This document shows, in pieces, positions 31,986 to 38,062 of a stretch of DNA of 38,062 nt. Numbering within the stretch: the first letter of the stretch is position 1; the number at the start of each line of letters is the position of its first letter. The stretch covers positions 1 to 38,062 of the forward strand of contig NZ_JADKYP010000060.1 in assembly GCF_015354405.1 (NCBI RefSeq), in the 5' to 3' direction. The notes beneath the pieces are model-generated. The model saw only the letters and a list, made by a program, of their open reading frames with translations, had not been told where the DNA came from and ran no database searches. This stretch comes from Nocardia sp. BSTN01. GTDB taxonomy: Bacteria > Actinomycetota > Actinomycetes > Mycobacteriales > Mycobacteriaceae. The translations under genes were made by a program, and so were the position numbers.

Positions 31986-31991
31986 AGTATA
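31986..31991 (-). promoter_or_regulatory. Predicted -10 (TATACT) of a leaderless FHA-ABC transcript
   Basis: TATACT on the minus strand is a near-perfect -10 and ends 6 nt before the ATG at 31979, with no Shine-Dalgarno sequence between. Transcription should begin at the ATG. No clear -35 at 16-18 bp is present. Confidence 0.6.
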
Positions 31992-32365
31992 CGACTTGAC
32001 ACGCCCTGCCGCCGCAAAAGCCGGCGACCGGGAATTCCCTGGCAGTGTCCGCTCTGCTCCATTTTCGCGCCGCCCTAACCCCCGCTGACCAGCGAGAACG
32101 ACCTGCGAGTGGAGAGCCACCACCACCCGGCAGCCGCTGACGAGGCAGTACAGCCGCTGCACCGACACCCGACCGAACCAGCCGCGGAAATCACCGTGGC
32201 GGGGATCGGAAATATCAATTCGATCGAACCCGAGCAGAATGTCGAAGCTGAATATTCCCATTCATTCATCGCGCCGGAATTCCGACACATCCCATATTTT
32301 TCCCGCCGCCGTGACCGCGCTACGCGTCTTCCACGACGACAACGCCGCCGGCGACGAAGACACCC
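31992..32365. other. Intergenic region between FHA-ABC and the integrase relic
   Basis: About 370 bp with no supported gene. The part from about 32190 to 32310 is AT-richer than the rest of the window (for example CATATTTTTCCC near 32292). With the integrase relic next to it, this suggests remains of a mobile element, though no boundaries can be drawn. Confidence 0.35.
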
Positions 32366-32627
32366 GAGCACGCACCGCTGGAACCGTGGAACGTCAACCG
32401 GGCATTCACGGCATTAGTGAAGCGGGCCGACCTGCGGCCGATCCGCTTCCATGATCTTCGTCACTCCTGCGCGCCCCTGCTGTTCACTCAGGGCGCGGAC
32501 ATCGCGACGGTGCAGCGGATTCTGCGCCATGCCTCGATCACGACCACCACGCGGTTCTACTTGGAAGTGATCGAGAAGGTGCAGCGGGATGCGGTCGCCG
32601 GCATGGATGGATTGTTCGGTGGCGACG
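32366..32627 (+). pseudogene. C-terminal relic of a tyrosine integrase
   Basis: About 87 codons with integrase homology: PLEPWNVNRAFTALVKRADL, then RFHDLRHSCAPLLFTQGADI, VQRILRHASITTTTRFY and a helix ending GMDGLF. The second catalytic Arg (HDLRH), the LRHAS box and the nucleophile Tyr (codon at 32558-32560) are kept. The N-terminal arm-binding and core-binding domains and the first catalytic Arg are gone. The frame runs on without stop into the tRNA gene on the opposite strand. The gene points toward tRNA-Thr, a usual integration target, so it marks a lost prophage or island. Some annotation tools may call a short CDS starting at 32417. Confidence 0.75.
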
Positions 32628-32682
32628 CCTGGATTGTCGTCGACAACTGTCGTCAACGGCTCTCTGCGCGAGAAAAAGGTGG

Positions 32683-32755
32683 AGCCGCCTGGGGGAATCG
32701 AACCCCCGACCTTTTCATTACGAGTGAAGCGCTCTACCGACTGAGCTAAGGCGGC
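32683..32755 (-). tRNA. tRNA-Thr (anticodon CGT)
   Basis: A full 73-nt cloverleaf on the minus strand. Acceptor GCCGCCT pairs with AGGCGGC, the D arm is GCTC/GAGC, the anticodon loop is CTCGTAA (CGT, Thr ACG), and the T arm is GGGGG-TTCGAAT-CCCCC. The anticodon stem has a C-A mismatch at its outer pair (CTTCA / TGAAA). CCA is not encoded. A T-run follows the 3' end on the minus strand. An integrase relic lies beyond that end. Confidence 0.97.
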
Positions 32756-32812
32756 GTGCCTTTCGGCGGTGCGAGTCTATCGTCTTCGGTGACCGAACAC
32801 GAAAACGGCAGG

Positions 32813-33274
32813 TCATCGCTGCAGCGTCGACATGATCTCGGCCAAGCGGCGGGACTTGGTGGTCGGTGTCCGGGCCTTCAGCAGGGGTAGGACCAGTAGG
32901 TAGCGGGCGGTTCGGTCCAGAGCGGCGAAGCGATCGGCCGTCGCGGTATCCGCGGCCAGTGCCTCGGCCAGCTCGGGCGGGACGGGTGCCGAGCGCTGGG
33001 GCGCGTACGCGGCGTCCCAGCGCCCGTCGGCGCGGGCGGCCTCGATCGCGCGGAGGCCGGGTGGACGCATCCGGCCCGTGGCGATCAACGCCTCGGCTCG
33101 CGCGACGTTCACCTGGGACCAGGTGCTGCCGGGACGCCGGGGCGAGTAGCGCTGCAGGAACGAGCGGTCGTCGTGAGCGCGCCGGTGACCGTCGATCCAG
33201 CCGTAGCACAGGGCCACCTCGGCCGCCTCGTCGATGGTGATCAGGGGCGCGGACGAACCCTTGCGGGCGATCAT
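32813..33274 (-). CDS. YdeI/OmpD-associated family protein, N-terminally shortened
   Basis: The frame encodes the YdeI-type block ITIDEAAEVALCYGWIDGHR, SFLQRYSPRRPGSTWSQVN, ARAEALIATGRMRPPG and the C-terminal LLPLLKARTPTTKSRRLAEI. Such proteins are near 190 residues, but only 153 follow the first ATG (33274). Homology continues upstream of it (DAAWADWLDGHHTADGGAWL) right up to the TGA of holB, which is in the same frame, with no usable start codon between. The original start was probably lost by a deletion that joined this gene to holB. It may still be translated from ATG 33274 (MIARKGSS), or be a pseudogene. The family's function is poorly known. Confidence 0.65.
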   Translation of the reverse strand: MIARKGSSAPLITIDEAAEVALCYGWIDGHRRAHDDRSFLQRYSPRRPGSTWSQVNVARAEALIATGRMRPPGLRAIEAARADGRWDAAYAPQRSAPVPPELAEALAADTATADRFAALDRTARYLLVLPLLKARTPTTKSRRLAEIMSTLQR

Positions 33275-33349
33275 CAGCCAGGCGCCGCCGTCGGCGGTGT
33301 GGTGTCCGTCGAGCCAGTCGGCCCAGGCGGCGTCTGTCGTGCCGGTCGA

Positions 33350-34561
33350 TCAGGCGGAGCGGGCCGCGATGAGACCCGCGACCATCGCCGCGATGGCGAA
33401 GCGCGGCTTGACGTTCAGGTCGAGAGCCTCGCGGCAGGCGAGGACGGCCTCGATGGAACGCAACAGCCCCTCGGGTCGCACCTCGTCGGCCAGATCGCGG
33501 ATCTGATCCGACAGGTCGGGGTGGGTCAGAGTGATCGCCGGGGACGGATTCGTGGCGGAGGTGCCGAAACGCAGGGCCAGCGCGTCGCGGTACAGGCCCG
33601 CGACATCGATCAGCGCCCGGTCGAGGGCGTCGCGGCTGGTACGGGTCGCACGGGATTTCTGCCGGCGCTCGAGGTCCTTCAGCACACCCGCGGAACCGCG
33701 GGTCGCCGAGGCGGCGCCCTTCCCGGTGCCGCCGGCGCCCAGCGCGGTCGCCAGCTCGTCGCGTTCGCGCTCGTCGCGTTCCGCGCTGACCTGCTTGGCC
33801 TCCTCCTCGGCGGATTTGACCAGCTCGTCACCGGCGGCATAGGCGGCCGCCGGACGAGTGACCGCCGAGACCAGCGACAGTGCACGGGTCCGGCGGGTGC
33901 GGGCCTGCTCGTCGGTCGCGAGCCGGCGGGCGCGGCCGACATGACCGCCGCTCACCGAGGCCGCCCATGCCGCCTGGTCCGGACTCAGCCCGTCGCGCTC
34001 GCGCAATACCTGCGCGATGGCGTCCACGGACGGCGTGACCAGGTGGACATGCCGGCAGCGGGATCGCAGCGTGACCGAGATGTCTTCCGGGTCCACCGAC
34101 GGTGCGCACAGCAGGAATACGGTCCGTTCGGGCGGTTCCTCGACCACCTTCAGCAGTACGTTGCCCGCGGCCTCGGTCAATCGGTCGGCATCCTCGATCA
34201 CCACCACCTGCCACCGCCCGGTGCTGGGACGGCGGGCCGCGACCTGCACGATCTCACGCATTTCCTTGGTGCCGATGCTCAGCCCCTCCGGAATCACCCG
34301 GCGGACATCGCCGTGGGTACCGGCCATGGTGGTGGTGCAGGCATGGCAGTGACCGCAGCCCGGCGTGCCCTCGGCCGTACATTGCAGGGCGGCCGCAAAG
34401 CACAGTGCCGCAACGGATCTGCCGGATCCGGGCGGACCGGTGAACAGCCAGGAGTGCGTCATCGCCGAGGACGCGATCCCGGTGCGCGCCGCCACGGCGG
34501 CAGCGGTCAACTCGGACTCGACCGCGTCCTGGCCCACGAGCCGATCGAAGACACCTGCCAC
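33350..34561 (-). CDS. holB: DNA polymerase III subunit delta'
   Basis: A 403-residue clamp-loader subunit. It opens VFDRLVGQDAVESEL, with HSWLFTGPPGSGRSVAA at 36-52 (the P-loop Lys is Arg, normal for the non-hydrolysing delta' subunit), and the Cys cluster CGHCHAC at 69-75 with Cys61 as a fourth ligand, for zinc. KEMREIVQVAARRPSTGRWQ, VVVIEDADRLTEAAGNVLLK and VVEEPPERTVFLLCAPS are diagnostic, followed by LRSRCRHV. A Glu/Arg-rich linker at about 250-300 is coiled-coil-like. The start is GTG at 34561 (MAGVFDR). It is codirectional with and 86 bp from topA, as in mycobacteria. Confidence 0.94.
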   Translation of the reverse strand: MAGVFDRLVGQDAVESELTAAAVAARTGIASSAMTHSWLFTGPPGSGRSVAALCFAAALQCTAEGTPGCGHCHACTTTMAGTHGDVRRVIPEGLSIGTKEMREIVQVAARRPSTGRWQVVVIEDADRLTEAAGNVLLKVVEEPPERTVFLLCAPSVDPEDISVTLRSRCRHVHLVTPSVDAIAQVLRERDGLSPDQAAWAASVSGGHVGRARRLATDEQARTRRTRALSLVSAVTRPAAAYAAGDELVKSAEEEAKQVSAERDERERDELATALGAGGTGKGAASATRGSAGVLKDLERRQKSRATRTSRDALDRALIDVAGLYRDALALRFGTSATNPSPAITLTHPDLSDQIRDLADEVRPEGLLRSIEAVLACREALDLNVKPRFAIAAMVAGLIAARSA

Positions 34562-34647
34562 GCGCTACACCCTAATCGGCCGCACCGACAAGCCGACCGG
34601 CACCGAGCAGCCGCCTGCTGCGACGCCACCCGCTACGACGACGCCCG

Positions 34648-37590
34648 CTACGACTCGGCCGTCGACTTCGCCGCGGCCTTCTTCGCGGGTGCCTTCTTGG
34701 CCGCGGTCTTCTTCGCGGTGGTCTTCTTCGCGGTCGCGGTGGTCTTCTTGGCCGTCGACTTCGCCGCGGTCTTCTTGGCAGGCGCCTTCTTCGCGGTCTT
34801 CTTGGCCGCCTTCTTCACCGGCCCCTTGGCCCGGCGATCGGCGAGGAGCTCGGAGGCCCGCTCATCGGTGATCGACTCCACCTCGTCACCCTTGCGCAGG
34901 CTGGCATTGGTTTCGCCGTCGGTGACATACGGACCGAACCGCCCGTCCTTGATCACCATCGGCTTGCCGGTGGCGGAATCGTTGCCCATCTCACGCAGCG
35001 GCGCCGCACTCGCCGCCTGGCGTCCGCGCCGCTTCGGTTCGGCGTAGATCTTCAATGCCTCGTCCAAGGTCACGGTGAAGATCTGATCCTCGGTGGCGAG
35101 GGAGCGAGAGTCCGTGCCCTTCTTCAGATACGGGCCGTAGCGGCCGTTCTGCGCGGTGATCTCGTCGCCCGATTCGGGATCCTTGCCGACCACGCGAGGC
35201 AGCGACAGCAGTTTCAACGCGTCCTCGAGGGTGATGGTCGACAGATCCATCGACTTGAGCAGCGAGCCGGTCCGCGGTTTGGGCGCGGCTGCCTTCTTGG
35301 CGCCTTTCTTGGCGTCGAGATCGGCCTCCGGCTCGGGCAGGATTTCGGTGACATACGGCCCGAAGCGGCCCTCCTTGGCCACGATCCGATGCCCCGTTTC
35401 GGGATCCACACCGAGCGAGCGCCCCTCCTGTGGGGTCGCGAACAGCTTCTCCGCCACCTCGGGCGTCAACTCGTCCGGCGGCAGATCGTCGGGCAGATTG
35501 GCGCGCTGGGAAACCGGATCGCCATCCGGATCGTCCGGGTTCTGGACCATGCGCTCCAGATACGGACCGAAGCGCCCGACTCGGACCACGATGTCGCGGT
35601 CCTGATCGTCGGTGAACATCTTGATCGAGTTGACCTCGCGGGCATCGATATCGTCGAGCCGCTCACCGACCATCCGCTTCAGACCACCGGAGCGCGCCAC
35701 CGACCCCTCGGCGCCGTGGTCACCACCGAAGTAGAAGCTGGTCAGCCAGTTTCCGCGCTGCTCGCGACCGCCGGCGATGGCGTCGAGGTCGTCTTCCATC
35801 GCCGCGGTGAAGTCGAAGTCGACCAGGCGGCCGAAATATTCCTCCAACAGCCCGACCACCGCGAAGGCCACCCAGGACGGCACCAGCGCGCTACCGCGTT
35901 TGTAGACGTAGCCGCGGTCCAGGATGGTCTTGATGATCGAGGCGTAGGTCGACGGACGACCGATGCCCAGTTCCTCCAGCGCCTTGATCAACGAGGCCTC
36001 GTTGTAGCGCGGGGGCGGGTTGGTGGTGTGCCCGTCGGGCGTCAGCTCGGTGGCGTTGACGTTCTGGCCCTCGGTCAGCGCGGGCAGCCGCGATTCCGCA
36101 TCGTCGGACTGACCGCCCGCGTCCTCGTCGACACTTTCCACGTAGGCCTTGAGGAAGCCCGCGAAGGTGATGGTGCGTCCGGACGCGGAGAACACGCATT
36201 CCTCGCCGGTGCCGGCGCGGCCGGTGATCCGGACCGTCAGCGTGGTGCCGCGCGCGTCGGCCATTTGCGAGGCGACCGTGCGCTGCCAGATCAGCTCGTA
36301 GAGCCGGAATTCGTCCTGATCCAGCCGGGCGTGCAGCTGGCCCGGCGTGGCGAAGGTGTCACCGGCGGGCCGAATCGCCTCGTGCGCCTCCTGCGCGTTC
36401 TTGACCTTGCGGGTGTATTGCCGGGGCGTCGGATGCACGAACTCCGGTCCGTACAACTGGGTCGCCTGCGCCCGCGCCGCGCTGATCGCCGACTCCGACA
36501 GCGTCGTGGAGTCGGTACGCATATAGGTGATGTAGCCGTTCTCGTACAGCCGCTGCGCCACCCGCATCGTCCGCTCGGAACCGAACCGGAGTTTGCGCGC
36601 GGCCTCCTGCTGCAGCGTCGAGGTCATGAAGGGCGCATAGGGCCGCCGGGTGTACGGCTTGGACTCGACCGAGGTGACCTGGAAATCCGCCTTCTCCAGC
36701 GCGGCGGCCAGCCGCCGTGCCGCGGCTTCGTCGAGGATGGTGACACCGTTGCGGGTCTTGAGCTGACCGTCGGATCCGAAATCCCGGCCGCCCGCGACGC
36801 GGGAACCGTCGACGGTGACCAGTCGCGCACCGAAGATCCGCGGATTGGCCTCGTCGCTCTCCCGGCCGCCGGCGTCGAATTTCGCCGCGATATCCCAGTA
36901 CTCCGCGGAACGGAACGCGATGCGCTCCCGCTCGCGCTGCACGACGATCCGGGTCGCCACCGACTGCACCCGGCCCGCCGACAGCCGCGGCATGACCTTC
37001 TTCCACAGCACGGGGCTGACCTCGTAGCCGTAGAGGCGGTCGAGGATGCGCCGGGTTTCCTGCGCGTCGACCAGGTCGTTGTCGAGTTCGCGGGTATCGG
37101 CCGCGGCGGCGCGGATGGCCGGCTCGGTGATTTCGTGGAACACCATGCGCCGGACCGGAATCTTCGGCTTCAGCGTCTCGAGCAGGTGCCAGGCGATGGC
37201 CTCGCCCTCCCGGTCGGGGTCGGTGGCCAGATAGAGCTCGTCGGCGTCGCGCAGGAGCGTCTTCAGCTCCGAGACCTTGGCCTTCTTGTCCGGACTGACG
37301 ACATAGATCGGCTCGAAATCGTTGTCGACGTCGACACCCAGCCGGGCCCAGGACTGGCCTTTGTATTTGGCCGGCACATCCGCGGCACCGCGCGGAAGAT
37401 CCCGGATATGGCCGACGGACGCCTCGACCGTATAACCGCGGCCCAGATAGGGCGCGATCTTGCGTGCCTTGGTCGGCGACTCGACGATGACGAGACGACG
37501 CAGGGGACGCCCCCGGCCGACTGCGGCCGCATCGGGCCCGGCGGAGGCCGCATCGGGAGTCGGCGATGCACCGCGGTCTCGTGTTGCCAC
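34648..37590 (-). CDS. topA: DNA topoisomerase I with Lys/Ala-rich C-terminal tail
   Basis: A 980-residue type IA topoisomerase that relaxes negative supercoils. Toprim: VIVESPTKARKIAPYLG near 34-50 and DPDREGEAIAWHL with Asp124, Asp126 and Glu128. The active-site Tyr356 lies in GYITYMRTDSTTLS. It has no Zn fingers; instead, the C terminus carries the actinobacterial repeats ending RFGPYV/RYGPYL (for example DPETGHRIVAKEGRFGPYV). The last about 58 residues are Lys/Ala/Thr-rich with about 20 Lys, which in mycobacterial TopA raises DNA binding and processivity. The GTG at 37588-37590 is the preferred start, giving a roughly 30-residue Ala/Pro leader before RPLRRLVIVESP. Confidence 0.96.
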   Translation of the reverse strand: MATRDRGASPTPDAASAGPDAAAVGRGRPLRRLVIVESPTKARKIAPYLGRGYTVEASVGHIRDLPRGAADVPAKYKGQSWARLGVDVDNDFEPIYVVSPDKKAKVSELKTLLRDADELYLATDPDREGEAIAWHLLETLKPKIPVRRMVFHEITEPAIRAAAADTRELDNDLVDAQETRRILDRLYGYEVSPVLWKKVMPRLSAGRVQSVATRIVVQRERERIAFRSAEYWDIAAKFDAGGRESDEANPRIFGARLVTVDGSRVAGGRDFGSDGQLKTRNGVTILDEAAARRLAAALEKADFQVTSVESKPYTRRPYAPFMTSTLQQEAARKLRFGSERTMRVAQRLYENGYITYMRTDSTTLSESAISAARAQATQLYGPEFVHPTPRQYTRKVKNAQEAHEAIRPAGDTFATPGQLHARLDQDEFRLYELIWQRTVASQMADARGTTLTVRITGRAGTGEECVFSASGRTITFAGFLKAYVESVDEDAGGQSDDAESRLPALTEGQNVNATELTPDGHTTNPPPRYNEASLIKALEELGIGRPSTYASIIKTILDRGYVYKRGSALVPSWVAFAVVGLLEEYFGRLVDFDFTAAMEDDLDAIAGGREQRGNWLTSFYFGGDHGAEGSVARSGGLKRMVGERLDDIDAREVNSIKMFTDDQDRDIVVRVGRFGPYLERMVQNPDDPDGDPVSQRANLPDDLPPDELTPEVAEKLFATPQEGRSLGVDPETGHRIVAKEGRFGPYVTEILPEPEADLDAKKGAKKAAAPKPRTGSLLKSMDLSTITLEDALKLLSLPRVVGKDPESGDEITAQNGRYGPYLKKGTDSRSLATEDQIFTVTLDEALKIYAEPKRRGRQAASAAPLREMGNDSATGKPMVIKDGRFGPYVTDGETNASLRKGDEVESITDERASELLADRRAKGPVKKAAKKTAKKAPAKKTAAKSTAKKTTATAKKTTAKKTAAKKAPAKKAAAKSTAES

Positions 37591-37658
37591 CGGCGAACAC
37601 ACCTTTCCTGTCGACCCGCGCGGCGCAGGCGCGCGGCGCGCGGCTGGGGCAAGAGGGA

Positions 37659-37690
37659 GAGACAAATGTCTCCCGCCAGAGACGTTTATA
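37659..37690 (-). promoter_or_regulatory. topA leader: -10-like TATAAA and a GAGACA/TGTCTC dyad
   Basis: TATAAA (minus, 37690-37685) is the best -10 upstream of topA. Directly after it comes the perfect dyad GAGACA-AA-TGTCTC (37659-37672), so it would sit near the 5' end of a leader of about 85-90 nt. It could be an operator or a leader hairpin. Confidence 0.35.
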
Positions 37691-37833
37691 CCGTGTTTCG
37701 CTGTCGTGGAGTCCGCACTGCGGACCCGCGACCCAGGAGTCTCGGCTGTTCTGCGCGGCACTTCACCGTCGGTACCGTCCGAACCGAAATGGCTGCGAAC
37801 TGCAGAAAAACCCCCTTGTGGGCAACTCGATCA

Positions 37834-37858
37834 GATCGAAAAGCCCCGGTTTTCGATC
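37834..37858. terminator. Hairpin flanked by A and T runs
   Basis: GATCGAAAA and TTTTCGATC form a perfect 9-bp stem with a 7-nt loop (GCCCCGG). A/T-rich stem ends make it look like a second, factor-independent type of terminator downstream of the cold-shock gene. Confidence 0.4.
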
Positions 37859-37881
37859 GAGTCTACTTCCCCCGCAAATGA

Positions 37882-37917
37882 CTCGTCCCTCACCGCGTGC
37901 TCGCGGTGAGGGACGAG
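37882..37917 (-). terminator. Terminator of the cold-shock gene
   Basis: A perfect 16-bp stem, CTCGTCCCTCACCGCG with CGCGGTGAGGGACGAG, has a TGCT tetraloop. It starts 24 bp beyond the stop of the leftward cold-shock gene. Confidence 0.85.
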
Positions 37918-37941
37918 ATCAGACCTTGTTGGGTTACTCGC

Positions 37942-38062
37942 TCAGCTGAGCGCGCGAACTCCGGTGGCCTGCGGGCCCTTGGTGCCCTGGCCGACCTCGA
38001 ATTCGACCTTCTGGTTCTCCTCGAGGGTGCGGAAGCCCGAACCCTGAATCTCGGAGTAGTGG
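37942..38062 (-). CDS. Cold-shock protein (3' part, runs off the right edge)
   Basis: The last 40 codons of a CspA-type single-stranded nucleic-acid-binding protein. The translation [20 protein letters not shown], then [19 protein letters not shown], matches the second half of actinobacterial CspA, including the conserved [10 protein letters not shown] and GPQA segments. The start and RNP motifs are outside the window. In M. tuberculosis cspA also lies upstream of topA (with one gene between); here it is separated from topA by a strong terminator and about 350 bp. Confidence 0.93.
   Translation of the reverse strand, partial: HYSEIQGSGFRTLEENQKVEFEVGQGTKGPQATGVRALS

Noticed and set aside
32634-32646. 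TTGTCG-T-CGACAA dyad next to the integrase relic as an attachment core
   Set aside because: No second copy is seen in the window, so an att site cannot be supported.
32628-32749. Extension of the integrase frame ending WGNRTPDLFITSEALYRLS
   Set aside because: This is the well-known false translation of a tRNA gene on the opposite strand.
34678-34830. Strongly repetitive Lys-codon stretch at the end of topA
   Set aside because: It is the normal Lys/Ala tail of actinobacterial topoisomerase I, not a separate repeat element.
35389-37881. 830-codon plus-strand frame opposite topA
   Set aside because: Antisense shadow of topA's codon pattern; no recognisable domain.
1-38062. CRISPR arrays, intact insertion sequences, toxin-antitoxin pairs and rRNA
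   Set aside because: Looked for on both strands; no spaced repeats, transposase, paired small genes of known type or rRNA were recognised.

Overview
This is a high-GC window from an actinomycete that makes mycolic acids, most likely Nocardia or a close relative. The evidence is a mycolic-acid-type cyclopropane synthase, an NmtR/CtpJ metal-efflux pair of the mycobacterial kind, a KstR-type operator, an EchA21-like dienoyl-CoA isomerase, actinobacterial GTG starts, and the core order ppa, dacB, DUF2342 metalloprotease, tilS, hpt that is also found in Mycobacterium tuberculosis. The species is inferred, not proven.

Left part (1-10.7 kb): the 5' end of ftsH, then a block of about 9.9 kb separating ftsH from hpt, which are adjacent in many actinobacteria. 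The block holds a PH-like/SHOCT-like protein, a DUF1266 protein, a small DUF2277 protein, and a PucR-type regulator divergent from an operon of an aldehyde dehydrogenase with a histone-like Lys/Ala-rich tail and a short-chain dehydrogenase. An amidase and a LysR regulator facing each other tail to tail complete it.

Core block (10.7-15.8 kb): hpt, tilS, metalloprotease and dacB form a tight leftward operon, and ppa is divergent from dacB. After a strong bidirectional terminator come an EchA21-like crotonase and, divergently, a flavin reductase.

Accessory part (17.4-32.7 kb): a SAM-IV riboswitch controls a cysteine-desulfurase-like class V PLP enzyme with an unusual Cys-rich N terminus. Then follow small hypothetical and DUF2752 genes, a TetR/SDR divergent pair with an operator between -35 and -10, and an L,D-transpeptidase. 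Next are a 28-bp tandem palindromic repeat, a YrdB-like membrane protein with a large operator-like dyad, the nmtR/ctpJ efflux system and a cyclopropane synthase. These are followed by a deleted meta-cleavage-type hydrolase that keeps a KstR-type operator and by a DUF6131 peptide. The section ends with a six-TM Ser/Thr kinase with DFN in place of DFG, a frameshifted L,D-transpeptidase relic, and an Rv1747-like double-FHA ABC transporter with a predicted leaderless promoter. An integrase C-terminal relic lies against tRNA-Thr(CGT).

Right edge (32.8-38.1 kb): an N-terminally eroded YdeI-like gene directly after holB, then holB, topA with a Lys/Ala-rich tail, a tandem terminator region and the 3' end of a cold-shock gene. 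No CRISPR array, intact insertion sequence, prophage or rRNA was seen. The most unusual material is regulatory (SAM-IV platform, KstR relic, dyads) and in unusual fusions or decay (ALDH tail, kinase/FHA-ABC pair, L,D-transpeptidase relic).
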